From contig NEVA01000013.1 in assembly GCA_002304445.1 (NCBI GenBank), positions 1 through 64,000 on the forward strand: DNA of 64,000 bases, in the 5' to 3' direction. The stretch is from Opitutia bacterium Tous-C4FEB (GTDB lineage: Bacteria > Verrucomicrobiota > Verrucomicrobiia > Opitutales > Opitutaceae). Shown one piece after another: positions 23,312 to 32,112 of this stretch (within the stretch, counting starts at the first letter, position 1; each line of letters begins with the position of its first letter). The translations under genes were made by a program, and so were the position numbers. A model generated the notes under the pieces. It was not told the DNA's origin. It was given only the letters and a program-made list of their open reading frames with translations, and searched no databases.

Positions 23312-24169
23312 CTACCGCCGCGCGCAAAGTTCCCACATCAGCACTGCGGCCGCCACCGAGACATTTAACGACTCGACCTTGCCGGTGCCTGGAATCGTGA
23401 CGAGCCGCGTGCACGCCGCCGCCACCGCCGGAGCGAGTCCTGTCTCCTCGTTACCCAGCACGATCACCACCGGTTTTGGCCCCGGGCGCGCCGCCTCGGG
23501 CCGGCCGCCGCGCGTCGCCGCTCCGATCACCTCATAGCCCGACGCCGCCATCATCTTCGCCAGCGCCGCGAGATCGCGCGCCTGCCATACTTCCAAAAAC
23601 TCGAGCCCGCCCTCCGCCACCCGGTGCGCCGCCTCGTTGGGCCGCGCCGCCGTCGCCTCGGCTGAAATCACTATCCGCACTACGCCAAAAAACGCCGCCG
23701 TGCGCGCGATCGCTCCGAGGTTGTGCGGATTGCCGATCCGGTCGAGCACCAGCACCGACTCCCGCCGCAGCGCCCAACCGCGCACATCGTCCGCCGTAGG
23801 CGTCCGCAGGGCCGTCGCGTGTACGACCGCCACGATCCCGCCATGATGCATTGAGCCCGCGATTTTTTCCAACTCCGCCGACGGCACGCAGCGGTAGATT
23901 TTCTTGGCGAGCGCGAGCGCCTTGCTCATCGCGCCCACCTTGCGACTCGTGGGTTCGTCAAAAAACACCCGCAAAATCGAATCCGGTTCGCTTTCAAACC
24001 GCGCCTTCACCGCGGCGAGTCCGCAGAGCTTGAGTTCCTCGCGCTCCCCACGGGCGGACTCGGTCTTCGCCGCCTTCACGCCGGCGCCGGGCCGACCGAC
24101 GAAGTCCGCCAACGGCCGCGCCTGAGTCGAGGGCTTCCGGAAAAACGCGTCGCGGGGAGAATAGGCCAT
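23312..24169 (-). CDS. SpoU/TrmH-family RNA 2'-O-methyltransferase
   Basis: The 285-residue protein has an N-terminal substrate-binding region (GLAAVKARFE...VFFDE) and a C-terminal SPOUT domain with the three family motifs: LDRIGNPHNLGAIARTAAFF (motif 1, with the catalytic Arg), VIVLGNEETGL (motif 2) and IPGTGKVESLNVSVAAAV (motif 3), which form the knotted SAM site. Members methylate the ribose 2'-OH of 23S rRNA (RlmB type) or tRNA. ATG 24169 is preferred to the far-upstream ATG at 24301, because the upstream extension is encoded by a family C repeat and is unlike the family. Exact RNA target unknown. Confidence 0.9.
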   Translation of the reverse strand: MAYSPRDAFFRKPSTQARPLADFVGRPGAGVKAAKTESARGEREELKLCGLAAVKARFESEPDSILRVFFDEPTSRKVGAMSKALALAKKIYRCVPSAELEKIAGSMHHGGIVAVVHATALRTPTADDVRGWALRRESVLVLDRIGNPHNLGAIARTAAFFGVVRIVISAEATAARPNEAAHRVAEGGLEFLEVWQARDLAALAKMMAASGYEVIGAATRGGRPEAARPGPKPVVIVLGNEETGLAPAVAAACTRLVTIPGTGKVESLNVSVAAAVLMWELCARR

Positions 24170-24227
24170 ACCGACAGCTTGACCCGCGTCGCCGGGCAAA
24201 ACCAAACAAAACTTCGCGTCGGGCGGC

Positions 24228-24258
24228 GCAGGAGTACGCTCGCGGGCGATTTCCCCGC
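24228..24258. repeat. REP-like repeat, family C, second copy
   Basis: GCAGGAGTACGCTCGCGGGC followed by GATTTCCCC matches one arm of the 23.1-kb element. It lies between the TrmH-like and GxGYxYP genes. Confidence 0.5.
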
Positions 24259-24316
24259 GTGAGTGCTCGGTCGGGTCGACTCGGATCGCGCGCCAGTGCA
24301 ATCCGGCCCGAACGCC

Positions 24317-25954
24317 TCAGAATCCCTTAAAATGCTTCGGGTCGTCCGGGTCCTGGTAGCGGGTGGTATAGGTTTTATTGCTCGCCGCCAGCTTCAGGAA
24401 AACGTCCACGGGCACGATCTCAACCGGGCCTTCGAGTTGCTTGGTGATCTCGACGAGGCTGTTCACGTCGTTGGACTCGCGCACGTGCACGAGCAGGAAA
24501 TACGGCCGCTTGGCGTTGATCGCGATCAACTCGTTGAGATCGGCCGCCACCTCGTCCCGCGGGCGCCGCGGGTCGATGTAGTAGTCGTAGGAAATCATCG
24601 CCCGGGTGTCGCGGAGGTCGCGCGTACGCGCCGGGCCGTAACCGTTGATGAAGCCGATCACATCGGGAAACGCGGCGTAGTAGCGGTCCACCGTTTCCTT
24701 GGTCAGGTCGGCGTTGCCGACGTTTCCGTCGGCGGCGGAGTTGTCCATGATCTCCAAAACATGTTCGTCGAGCACCGCCATGAGCGCGCGGGCCTCGGCC
24801 ATGAGCGGGCCGAATTTATCGGCGGGGATATGATTCGGATACATGTACCCCGGACCGGAGAGACCGCCGATGAAGTAATCGTTCTTCGTCGCGCTCTCGT
24901 GGAAATACTCCAGCGCCGCCGGGGAGAATTTCGACCAGTTCATCGTCACCTGCCAGCCGAAGGGCAGCTTGCCCCGCCCCGGCTTGGTCCAGACGCCGAT
25001 GCCGATACTGTCGGACTGCACGAAGGACACATACACCTTCTGCTCCGCCGTGAGTTTCGCATCGAGGGCGACCTGATGGTTGTTGGTGAACTTGAAGCCC
25101 GGCGTGAACGTGAACTGGCAGTTAAAACTGAGATTGGGCAGATTGTGCAGTCCTTCCATCTTGAGGCCGAAGCCCGACAGCAACGTCGTGTGCTGCTCCT
25201 CGGTGTCTTTCGCGTAGGAGTGCCAGCCGAACACGGTGCCGAGCGGCGTCATCTCGGAAAACAGCTTCTTCCCCAAGGCAACTTCTTCGGGGTGCCGGCC
25301 GGGATTCGCCGAGAGATCGTGGAAGAACATTTTCTGCCGCACGCCCCAGTCGGCCATCGCCGGCATCCGCACCGCGCCCACATGACCGCCCATCAGCATG
25401 ATCGCATCATGGGTGCAACGCGCCCAGTAGCGCGTGTAAGCATCGGCGTAGATCTGGGCGTCGGTTTGCCCGGTGTAACGGCCGCGGAGGTCGTCGATCC
25501 GCTTGAGACCCCGCGCCTCCACTTGGGCGATTTGCGCCTCCGTCACGATCAGCGCGTCTTCCAGCCCCGCGATCGTGAACGCCACGTTCATCGTCGCCGA
25601 GACCGCCGGTTCCCAGATCACGTATCCCTTGGCGTGCTTCGCAAAGAGCGCGAGCGCCTCATCCGCCGTCTTCACCTCGGTGAAGACGACACCGTGCTTG
25701 CGTTGATAAAACTCGAAGAGCGGCTCGGTAATCTCCCATTGGAAATCTTTTGGGTGAACGGTGTAGAGTTGCGGGGCGGCACGGTTCGCAAGCCCCTGCA
25801 AGCTCACGAGCATCGCCTTCTCCGGCATCCCTTTGGCGACGAGCCAATCGCCGTCAAAGCGCATGACCCATGCGGCCCGGGCCACCGGCTGCGCCGAAAA
25901 GCCGGCGGCGGTGAATGAAAGAAAACTGACCAGAATGAAGAGTAGACGGCGCAT
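24317..25954 (-). CDS. Exported GxGYxYP-family putative glycoside hydrolase
   Basis: The 545-residue protein has a signal peptide (MRRLLFILVSFLSFTAAGFSA) and the family-naming motif GPGYMYP at 367-373, with LQGLANRAAPQLYT near 52-65 and SYDYYID in the late part. GxGYxYP proteins occur in Bacteroidetes, Verrucomicrobia and Firmicutes near glycan genes and are predicted hydrolases, but no substrate is firmly known. It is preceded by a small exported protein gene ending three bases before this start, so the two form an operon transcribed leftward. Confidence 0.88.
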   Translation of the reverse strand: MRRLLFILVSFLSFTAAGFSAQPVARAAWVMRFDGDWLVAKGMPEKAMLVSLQGLANRAAPQLYTVHPKDFQWEITEPLFEFYQRKHGVVFTEVKTADEALALFAKHAKGYVIWEPAVSATMNVAFTIAGLEDALIVTEAQIAQVEARGLKRIDDLRGRYTGQTDAQIYADAYTRYWARCTHDAIMLMGGHVGAVRMPAMADWGVRQKMFFHDLSANPGRHPEEVALGKKLFSEMTPLGTVFGWHSYAKDTEEQHTTLLSGFGLKMEGLHNLPNLSFNCQFTFTPGFKFTNNHQVALDAKLTAEQKVYVSFVQSDSIGIGVWTKPGRGKLPFGWQVTMNWSKFSPAALEYFHESATKNDYFIGGLSGPGYMYPNHIPADKFGPLMAEARALMAVLDEHVLEIMDNSAADGNVGNADLTKETVDRYYAAFPDVIGFINGYGPARTRDLRDTRAMISYDYYIDPRRPRDEVAADLNELIAINAKRPYFLLVHVRESNDVNSLVEITKQLEGPVEIVPVDVFLKLAASNKTYTTRYQDPDDPKHFKGF

Positions 25955-25957
25955 GAT

Positions 25958-26482
25958 TTATTTCTCCCCGATTACTTTGGTGAAACGATACACGAGCGGC
26001 TTCGACCGAGTGCTGTGCAGTTCGATCAGGACCAACTCCCGATCGCCTTCGACCAAGCGCAACTCTTGGTAAATCCGCATCGGGAAAACTCCCTGCGAGC
26101 TCTCGATCTGCGGCGTCGCCTCGACCCGCAAGGTCCGCCCGCCGTCAAGCCACTCGGCCCGCACCGGAGTCAACGCGCCGCGCACGGGATAGAGCGCCAT
26201 ATGCCGCTGCTCGACCCGGAAAAAATCCTTCACCTCCGTCGGCTTGGCCGTATCCACCGGGTTGGTTGCGGTGAGCTTCGTCACGCGCCACTGCATATCG
26301 TGTCGCAGATCGACCCGGGTGCCGTCGAGCGCGACGACCAGATCCCAAGTCGTCCAGCCGTCGAGCGCAGCACTGCGCTTGAGATCCAGCCGCCAATGAC
26401 CGGCCAGCGCCGGATTCGCCGCCCAAGCCGCCCAAGGCAGCACGCACATCAACACCAACACCCGCATCGAAGTGAATTTCAT
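25958..26482 (-). CDS. Exported beta-rich protein of unknown function, partner of the GxGYxYP gene
   Basis: The 174-residue protein has a signal peptide ending at AWAANPALAG. The mature part (GHWRLDLKRSAALDGW, RIYQELRLVEGDRELVLIEL) suggests a lipocalin-like or sandwich fold with alternating strands. I recognise no named family. Its stop lies three bases before the GxGYxYP start, implying cotranscription and a shared role in periplasmic glycan or lipid handling. ATG 26482 is the best start; MRVLVLM six codons later is an alternative. Confidence 0.65.
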   Translation of the reverse strand: MKFTSMRVLVLMCVLPWAAWAANPALAGHWRLDLKRSAALDGWTTWDLVVALDGTRVDLRHDMQWRVTKLTATNPVDTAKPTEVKDFFRVEQRHMALYPVRGALTPVRAEWLDGGRTLRVEATPQIESSQGVFPMRIYQELRLVEGDRELVLIELHSTRSKPLVYRFTKVIGEK

Positions 26483-26574
26483 GACGCCGCCATCAACACC
26501 CCGCCCCGGCCGGAAGACTAGGTGAAAGAAAATGAAAATTTAGCCCGCCGCTTAGCCAGCCGGTTGCGTTCCGG

Positions 26575-26640
26575 TTGTGGAACCGACCGCCGGTCGGTTG
26601 TCGGTGGCGAAAAACCCGACCAGCGGCCGGGCCTACGGTT
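26575..26640. repeat. Palindromic intergenic repeat, family F (GACCGCCGGTCGG type)
   Basis: AACCGACCG-C-CGGTCGGTT forms a near-perfect hairpin (26582-26600), followed by a second related block ACCCGACCAGCGGCCGGGCC that ends with CCTAC. It separates the GxGYxYP operon from rlmM. No gene is visible in 26483-26674. Confidence 0.5.
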
Positions 26641-26674
26641 CGGGCAACTTCAGAATCAATTTGCCCGACGGAGT

Positions 26675-27703
26675 TTAACGGCCCGATTCGCCCGCCGCCC
26701 TCACCTCACCCACCACGGTGAACTCCTCGCGGTCGTGATAGAGGTGCCGAATCATGAAACCCGGCGCATAGCGCGACAGCGGCGAATCCGGCGCGCGCAG
26801 CTCGCGCAGCAATGCCACCGAATCCACGTGGCCGAACTTCAAATTGAAAACAAAGCGCTTGCACCAACCGCGTGCCAGCCACGGCTCGATCAGGTTCTTC
26901 ATCACATGGTGCGGCTCCTCCAACAGGTCGCAGAGCATCCAATCGTAGGCCTTGCCCGCCTCGAAATTAAAATGAAACGCATCATCGGTGCAGTGCTCGA
27001 TCAACGGGTGGTTCAAAGCGCCGCCTTTGAGCGGACCGTTGTCGACCGCCACCACCGCCGCGCCGCGCTTCGCCGCGCTGTAACTCCAGCCACCCGGCGC
27101 CGCGCCCAGATCGGCCACCGTCTCGCCCGCCTGCGGCTCGGCGCCCAACACCACGAACGCCTCCTCCACTTTCAAATAACTCCGCGACGGCGCCGCATCG
27201 TCGTCGGCCATCCGGCGCTGTCCGTGCATGAACGCCTCGCGCGCCACGAACACACGGCCGAAATCCGTGAACCACACAAATAGCCCCCGCGCCTCGCCCC
27301 GCCCTCTCGGCAAATCGGCCACCGCGAGCTTCGCCACCCGTGCGAGCCGTTTCTTGAGTTGCTCGTGGAATTCTTTTTCGACGCCGCTCATCCGCCGCCC
27401 GAGTCCCACCAGCTCCGCCGGTCCGCCGAAGACACACGGCCAAGCCGCCTCGACGCGTTCGCCGCGCAGACTCGTCAGGAAAAACTCGATCAGTTTACCC
27501 GCGAGGGCGTTGACCGACTCGCCCTTGAGTTCGACCGCGCCGCGCATCGTGACATGGGGAAACGCCAGCCCGCGCACGTCTGCGCCGTCGGCCGCGAGCG
27601 CCCAACCGGGTCCGTGTTCGCCCACGACCACGCCCGCGTCCGCGAGTTCACGCACGAGCACCGATTCGAATCCTGCCTGACAGGTCAGCAACATGCCGCC
27701 CAC
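26675..27703 (-). CDS. rlmM: 23S rRNA 2'-O-methyltransferase RlmM-like
   Basis: The 342-residue protein has an N-terminal THUMP-like region and a C-terminal RrmJ-type domain with the SAM motif ADLGAAPGGWSYSAAKRG (197-213). The K-D-K-E catalytic tetrad is readable: K178 (SYLKVEE), D259 (MLCDLLEEP), K289 (FNLKFG) and E326 or E327 (REEFTVVGE). These match RlmM, which methylates C2498 of 23S rRNA (E. coli numbering) before ribosome assembly. Length is close to the family's 350-370. ATG 27703 or ATG 27694 may be the start. Confidence 0.88.
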   Translation of the reverse strand: MGGMLLTCQAGFESVLVRELADAGVVVGEHGPGWALAADGADVRGLAFPHVTMRGAVELKGESVNALAGKLIEFFLTSLRGERVEAAWPCVFGGPAELVGLGRRMSGVEKEFHEQLKKRLARVAKLAVADLPRGRGEARGLFVWFTDFGRVFVAREAFMHGQRRMADDDAAPSRSYLKVEEAFVVLGAEPQAGETVADLGAAPGGWSYSAAKRGAAVVAVDNGPLKGGALNHPLIEHCTDDAFHFNFEAGKAYDWMLCDLLEEPHHVMKNLIEPWLARGWCKRFVFNLKFGHVDSVALLRELRAPDSPLSRYAPGFMIRHLYHDREEFTVVGEVRAAGESGR

Positions 27704-27734
27704 CGTGCGGGCAGCCGTGGCATGCCCGCGAGCC

Positions 27735-27763
27735 GAAAAAAAGCCCGGGCAAAACGCCCGGGC
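27735..27763 (-). terminator. Rho-independent terminator of the rhodanese gene
   Basis: GCCCGGGC (27743-27750) and GCCCGGGC (27756-27763) pair around AAAAC. On the minus strand the stem is followed by seven T. It lies just past the rhodanese stop and before the rlmM start, separating the two minus-strand genes. Confidence 0.85.
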
Positions 27764-27789
27764 GATTCTTTAATAGCAGGGTGCCGAAT

Positions 27790-28179
27790 TCAGCTCCTGT
27801 CGACTTTGGCTCCAGATTTTTTCCAGCCCGCGATACCCGGCGCATAGTGCTTCACGTTGGTGTAGCCAAGAGCGAGCGCAGCGTTGGCACCGGCGCGGTA
27901 GGCGCTGCACCGTTCGTTACCGCAATAGGCGACGACCAGCGCGGATTTGTCCTTGGGCAAAATATCCGCGAGCTTTGCCTTCGCGACGGCGAAGTCGACC
28001 GCACCGGGGATGCGACCTTCGGCAAAAGATTCGGAACCATTCACATCGAGCAGAACCACCGCCTTGGCGGCGACGGCGGCTTGGAGTTCAGCGTGGGTGA
28101 TGTCGGCGATTTTAGCGGGACCGGCGAACGCGGACACCGCGATACTAAGCATACTCAGGAGGGTAATGAGTTTTTTCAT
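27790..28179 (-). CDS. Exported single-domain rhodanese-like protein
   Basis: The 129-residue protein has a signal peptide (MKKLITLLSMLSIAVSAFAG) and one rhodanese domain with VVLLDVNGSESFAEGRIPGA (41-60) and the active-site loop AYCGNERC with Cys86, the residue that carries persulfide. The CH2-like ending GIAGWKKSG is typical. It should transfer sulfur or sense redox state in the periplasm; the physiological donor is unknown. It is flanked by its own terminator downstream and shows no obvious operon partner. Confidence 0.9.
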   Translation of the reverse strand: MKKLITLLSMLSIAVSAFAGPAKIADITHAELQAAVAAKAVVLLDVNGSESFAEGRIPGAVDFAVAKAKLADILPKDKSALVVAYCGNERCSAYRAGANAALALGYTNVKHYAPGIAGWKKSGAKVDRS

Positions 28180-28304
28180 GACTCCCCGAAGCTGGCGAGA
28201 AAACGGGCCGCGGCAAGCCGCGGAGTAAACTCAAACGCGCAATCAAGGTTAGAGACGGCTCTCCGCCGCCGTCTGAAGCACCCACGCCGAGGAGCCAGAA
28301 CTAC

Positions 28305-28325
28305 GGACGACTCCGAAAGTCGTCC
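28305..28325. repeat. Short perfect hairpin between rhodanese and SDR genes
   Basis: GGACGACT (28305-28312) and AGTCGTCC (28318-28325) pair around CCGAA. There is no T-run on either side, so it is not a standard terminator. It may end the SDR transcript in a Rho-dependent way or be a repeat remnant. Confidence 0.4.
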
Positions 28326-28356
28326 CTGCCCCGCTGAGACCTCTCCGTAGCGGAGA

Positions 28357-29139
28357 TCAGAGCCGATGCAGATGAAACCCGCCATCCACATCGAAGCACG
28401 CCCCGGTCGAAAACGGGAACCGGTCTTCGGCGATCGCCCGTACGGCGCGGCCGATGTCCTCCGGCTTACCCCAACGCCGGATCGGCGTGATGCCGCGCTC
28501 GGCGGTGATGATCAGCTTGTCGTATTTCTCCTTCACGCCGCCGGTCATGTCGGTGGCGATCACGCCCGGGCGAATTTCGTAGACGTTGATCCCGTCGTTC
28601 GCGAGCCGTTCGGCGAAGAGCTTGGTCATCATCGCGAGCCCGGCCTTCACCATGCAGTAGTCGCCGCGGTTGATCGACGCCGTGTAGACGGAGATCGACG
28701 TGATGTTGACGATGCGACCACGGAAACCCTCGGCGTCGGGGGCCTGTTTGAGCATCTGCTTGGCGACGAGTTGGGTGAGGAAAAACGGGCCCTTGAGGTT
28801 GATCTCGTAGAGGCGGTCGAAGCTTTCCTCGCCGCAATCGAGCAGATCGGCACGGACTTTGGGCGCCACGCCGGCGTTGTTCACGAGCAGATCGATGCGG
28901 CCAAATTTCTCCATGGTCTCCGCCACCAGCCGTTCGCGATCGGCCGCTACGGCGACGTCGCCTTGCACGATAAAGCCGTCGCCACCCGCGGCTTTGACCA
29001 GGGAGAGCGCCTCGGCGGCGGCTTCGGCGTTGCCGGCGTAATTGATCGCCACCCGGGCACCGGTGCGGGCGAGTTCGATGGCGATACCACGGCCGATGCC
29101 GCGGGAGGCACCGGTGACGAGAGCGGTTTTTGAGATCAT
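28357..29139 (-). CDS. 3-ketoacyl-ACP reductase-like SDR oxidoreductase
   Basis: The 260-residue protein is a classical SDR of the FabG type: TGASRGIG at 9-16, NNAG at 87-90, catalytic Ser148, Tyr161 and Lys165 (YCMVK), and C-terminal GxxxDVDGGF. Members with this sequence pattern are often annotated 3-ketoacyl-ACP reductase yet act on sugars or polyols. Its neighbour is an exported glycoside-hydrolase-like gene on the same strand (stop 56 bp upstream), so a sugar alcohol or uronate substrate is a reasonable guess. ATG 29139 is chosen because conserved sequence starts there. Confidence 0.88.
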   Translation of the reverse strand: MISKTALVTGASRGIGRGIAIELARTGARVAINYAGNAEAAAEALSLVKAAGGDGFIVQGDVAVAADRERLVAETMEKFGRIDLLVNNAGVAPKVRADLLDCGEESFDRLYEINLKGPFFLTQLVAKQMLKQAPDAEGFRGRIVNITSISVYTASINRGDYCMVKAGLAMMTKLFAERLANDGINVYEIRPGVIATDMTGGVKEKYDKLIITAERGITPIRRWGKPEDIGRAVRAIAEDRFPFSTGACFDVDGGFHLHRL

Positions 29140-29194
29140 CAGGTCGCAGTCGAACCCGCGGCGAATTTCGAGGCAAGCCTCCACGGTCACCTGC

Positions 29195-30679
29195 CTACCA
29201 AAGACCGAGATTTACCGTGAGCACGTCCATTTCCGCTCCCGCGCCGTTGACGAGTTCCAAGGTGTTTTCTCCGGCGCGCAGCAGGGCCGGGTCGAAGCGA
29301 TACGTGCGGCTCGCTTCCGGTGCTGCTCGGCGACCCGGCAGATCACCGGGGCCGATAAATTCGACGAAGAGCTCCGGACTTTTTTGGTGCGGCAACCATT
29401 CGAGCGGCCGGCCGTTAAGCTTCACCTCAAAGTCGCTCGCCTCGTGCGGCACACCCGTCACCAAAATCCGCGCCCGGCTTGCCGGCAAGGCCGCCGGCGG
29501 CACCGGCAAGGGCAGTTGCACCAGGCCGCCGGCCGGCAACTTCGCGGGCAGCAGGCCCGGCAGCTCGTAGGCCCGGCGAAAACGCGTCGTCGGCACCGAG
29601 AAGAGCAAGGGCTTGCGCGCAGCCGTCTCGGGCGATTCCAAGCCGAGCAACCAGTCGTAAGGCACCGCCCCGATTTTTTCGATCCAGCAGGGGAAATTGA
29701 AGATATTGATCCCGTCGGCGCCCGACGCGTAGAGCCCCGTGACGGCCGCCCGCATCGATTGCGCACTGTGGCGCTGGGCCCCGTGTTCGATGTCGAAGCC
29801 ACCGTAGATCGGCACGGCATGGGCACCCAGCGCCGTTCGCAACTCCGCGATGGGTTGAAAGAAATCCGTGTTCAAAAAATGCGCCGTCGAGATCGCATCC
29901 ACGAGTCCGCGTTGCGCCCACGTCACGACATCGAGCCCCAAAATCGCACAGCCCGCGACCGACGTCGGCACGCGCACGATCAACGAGCGGCCCTTGGCCC
30001 GGCAGAGAGCGCGCACATCGGCCACAAAGCCCGTGATCGAATCGCGCTTCGCCCAGACTTCGTCACGGTTGCCCGAGAGGTGCCGCGGGAAACGCATCCA
30101 ATCGAGCTGCATCCCGTCGAATTCGTAGCGCTCCAGCAGCTCGGTGATGATCGCCAGCATAAACGCCCGCACCTCGGGCCGGCTGTAATCGAGCGCCCAG
30201 TTGCGCCAGTCGGTGTCGCCCCGGGCCACCGCCGCCGCGTCCACGATCACATCGGGATGCTCCCGCCGGACTTTCGGGAGATTCCACTCGTCCGCCGCCG
30301 TCGGATTATGCACGTCGTTCATGCGCACGGTCACGAAGGTCTCTTTGCCCGAGGCGCGGAGTTTCTCGAGAAAGTAGCCAAACGGGTCCCGGCCCGCCGC
30401 GTGTTCCAAAGCCAGTTGTTTATGCCGGGGATCGGTCTCGCCGACTTTTGTCGGATAATAATAACGGCCGGCGCCGGGGCAGAGCAGATACGTGGTCACG
30501 TTGGGCGGACACGCCGCGACCACTTCGTCGATGTCCCGCCGGAAGTCGGTCGACAACGTGCCCAACGTGCCGTTGCCGTCGTTATCCAGCAAAATCCGTT
30601 TTGGCGCCGCGGCCTCGGCGGTCAGAACCAGCGCGGCCAAAAAGATGAAAAACGAGAACGGGTGCGTTGATAGTTTCAT
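29195..30679 (-). CDS. Exported GHL10-like TIM-barrel putative glycoside hydrolase
   Basis: The 494-residue protein has a signal peptide ([20 protein letters not shown]), then a TIM barrel with [62 protein letters not shown] (the DGMQLD strand typical of GHL10/DUF187-type glycosidase-like proteins) and [13 protein letters not shown]-terminal beta domain follows ([13 protein letters not shown] ... [11 protein letters not shown]), probably carbohydrate-binding. Acidic residues at strand ends are candidates for catalysis. It is divergent from a Tat-exported isomerase-like gene with a 99-bp shared upstream region, suggesting joint control. Substrate unknown. Confidence 0.82.
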   Translation of the reverse strand: MKLSTHPFSFFIFLAALVLTAEAAAPKRILLDNDGNGTLGTLSTDFRRDIDEVVAACPPNVTTYLLCPGAGRYYYPTKVGETDPRHKQLALEHAAGRDPFGYFLEKLRASGKETFVTVRMNDVHNPTAADEWNLPKVRREHPDVIVDAAAVARGDTDWRNWALDYSRPEVRAFMLAIITELLERYEFDGMQLDWMRFPRHLSGNRDEVWAKRDSITGFVADVRALCRAKGRSLIVRVPTSVAGCAILGLDVVTWAQRGLVDAISTAHFLNTDFFQPIAELRTALGAHAVPIYGGFDIEHGAQRHSAQSMRAAVTGLYASGADGINIFNFPCWIEKIGAVPYDWLLGLESPETAARKPLLFSVPTTRFRRAYELPGLLPAKLPAGGLVQLPLPVPPAALPASRARILVTGVPHEASDFEVKLNGRPLEWLPHQKSPELFVEFIGPGDLPGRRAAPEASRTYRFDPALLRAGENTLELVNGAGAEMDVLTVNLGLW

Positions 30680-30778
30680 GAGGTGAAATCGAATTAGCTC
30701 CGCCAGCGGCCGGGGCGAGCCGAAACCCCTTTCTTTTTTTGGCCGCTTTGTTCTCCTTGGAGCTACTCCCAAAAAAAC

Positions 30779-31732
30779 ATGAAACCCGTCACCCGTCGCG
30801 ATTTCCTCAAAGTCACCTCCGCTGCCAGCCTAGCCGCCGCCGCCGGCTCCTCGTTGGCCTTCGCCGCTCCCGCTGCAGCGGCTCCTGCCCTCAATCCGTT
30901 TGGGCGCACCGGCCGCCCCCGCCTGTTGCTCAGTCTCGCCGCCTATTCATTCCGAGAAAATTTCCCGATCTCGCGGGGCCAGCCCAATCTCAAGGTGCCC
31001 GCCGGCCGGGCGACCGACATGTTTCAGTTCATCGACTATTGCGCGGCTCAAGGTTGCGCCGGCGCGGAGCTGACCAGCTATTTTTTCTCCGAAGAGAGCG
31101 ACGCGTATCTGCTTAAGGTGCGACGCCACGCTTTCCTGCGCGGCGTGGCCATCAGCGGCACCGCCATCGGCAACAATTTCTCCCACCCCGTCGGCCCAAA
31201 GCGTGACCAAGAGATCGCGTTGACCAAAAAATGGATCGACCGCGCCGCCCTGCTCGGCGCACCGCACATCCGGGTGTTTGCCGGCGTCACCAAGGAACTC
31301 GCCCGCGACGCGGCCGATAAACTCGTGATCACCGCCCTCGAAGAATGCTGTGACTACGCCGGCAAGCGCGGCGTCTTTCTCGGCTTGGAAAATCACGACT
31401 CCATTGGCAGCGCCGCCACGTTGCTCCCCATGGTGAAAGCCGTGCAGAGTCCGTGGATCGGCGTGAATCTCGACTCGGGCAACTTCCGCACCGCGGATCC
31501 CTACGCGGACTTCGCCGCCTGCGTGCCCTACGCGCTCAACGTGCAGTTCAAGGTCGAGCTCAAGGGCAACACCGACACCGCCCGCCCCGCCGACTTGAAA
31601 CGCTTCAGCCAACTACTCCGCGACGGCGGCTACCAGGGCTGGGTCGCCCTCGAATACGAAGCCAAGGAAGACTCCGCCGTCGCCGTCCCCCGCTATCTTC
31701 GCGAGATGCGCGAGATCTTTGCCGCCGGCTGA
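30779..31732 (+). CDS. Tat-exported sugar phosphate isomerase/epimerase-like protein
   Basis: The 317-residue protein begins with a twin-arginine signal (TRRDFLKVTSAASLAAAAGSS) and continues as an AP endonuclease 2-type TIM barrel (xylose isomerase-like) with LSLAAYSFRENFP, FQFIDYCAAQGCAGAEL, GVFLGLENHDSIG, WIGVNLDSGNF and WVALEYEAKEDS. The Glu, Asp and His at strand ends are the usual metal ligands. Such exported forms are common in Planctomycetes and Verrucomicrobia and are thought to epimerise or oxidatively process sugars in the periplasm, consistent with a metal centre loaded before Tat export. Divergent from the GHL10-like gene. Confidence 0.88.
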   Translation: MKPVTRRDFLKVTSAASLAAAAGSSLAFAAPAAAAPALNPFGRTGRPRLLLSLAAYSFRENFPISRGQPNLKVPAGRATDMFQFIDYCAAQGCAGAELTSYFFSEESDAYLLKVRRHAFLRGVAISGTAIGNNFSHPVGPKRDQEIALTKKWIDRAALLGAPHIRVFAGVTKELARDAADKLVITALEECCDYAGKRGVFLGLENHDSIGSAATLLPMVKAVQSPWIGVNLDSGNFRTADPYADFAACVPYALNVQFKVELKGNTDTARPADLKRFSQLLRDGGYQGWVALEYEAKEDSAVAVPRYLREMREIFAAG

Positions 31733-31797
31733 GAAACCCGCTGGAGTTTCGCCTAAAAAGGCATCGCTCCGCCCACGGCCCCGCCCACACTTGGCGC

Positions 31798-32037
31798 ATG
31801 AATCTTCCCGTCATTGCCCAAAAATCTCCCCTGCCCGTCGCCGTCGAAGCCGGAAAAACTTACTACTGGTGCTCGTGCGGCTTGAGCAAAAACCAACCGT
31901 TCTGTGATGGCGGCCACAAAGGCTCGGGCTTCTCGCCCACGCCCTACACCGCCGAGAAAACCGGCACCGTTTATTTCTGCGGCTGCAAGCACGGCAAAAA
32001 CGGGCCGCTCTGCGACGGCAGTCACAAGCAGCTTTGA
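31798..32037 (+). CDS. Dual CDGSH iron-sulfur domain protein
   Basis: The 79-residue protein contains two tandem CDGSH motifs. The first has C25, C27, C36 and H40 (CSCGLSKNQPFCDGGH); the second C61, C63, C72 and H76 (CGCKHGKNGPLCDGSH). Each binds a 2Fe-2S cluster with three Cys and one His ligand, giving two pH-sensitive redox centres in a monomer, as in the mitoNEET-like inner-type bacterial family. No signal peptide, so it is cytosolic. Its electron partner is unknown. ATG 31798 begins the conserved part; the longer open frame upstream overlaps the previous gene and is not coding. Confidence 0.92.
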   Translation: MNLPVIAQKSPLPVAVEAGKTYYWCSCGLSKNQPFCDGGHKGSGFSPTPYTAEKTGTVYFCGCKHGKNGPLCDGSHKQL

Positions 32038-32112
32038 GCGCCGCGGTGACGCCACCGTTTCCCGGTGCAAATCGCCCTTGAGAACCGGCTGATCCCGGCG
32101 GACGTTTCCGCC

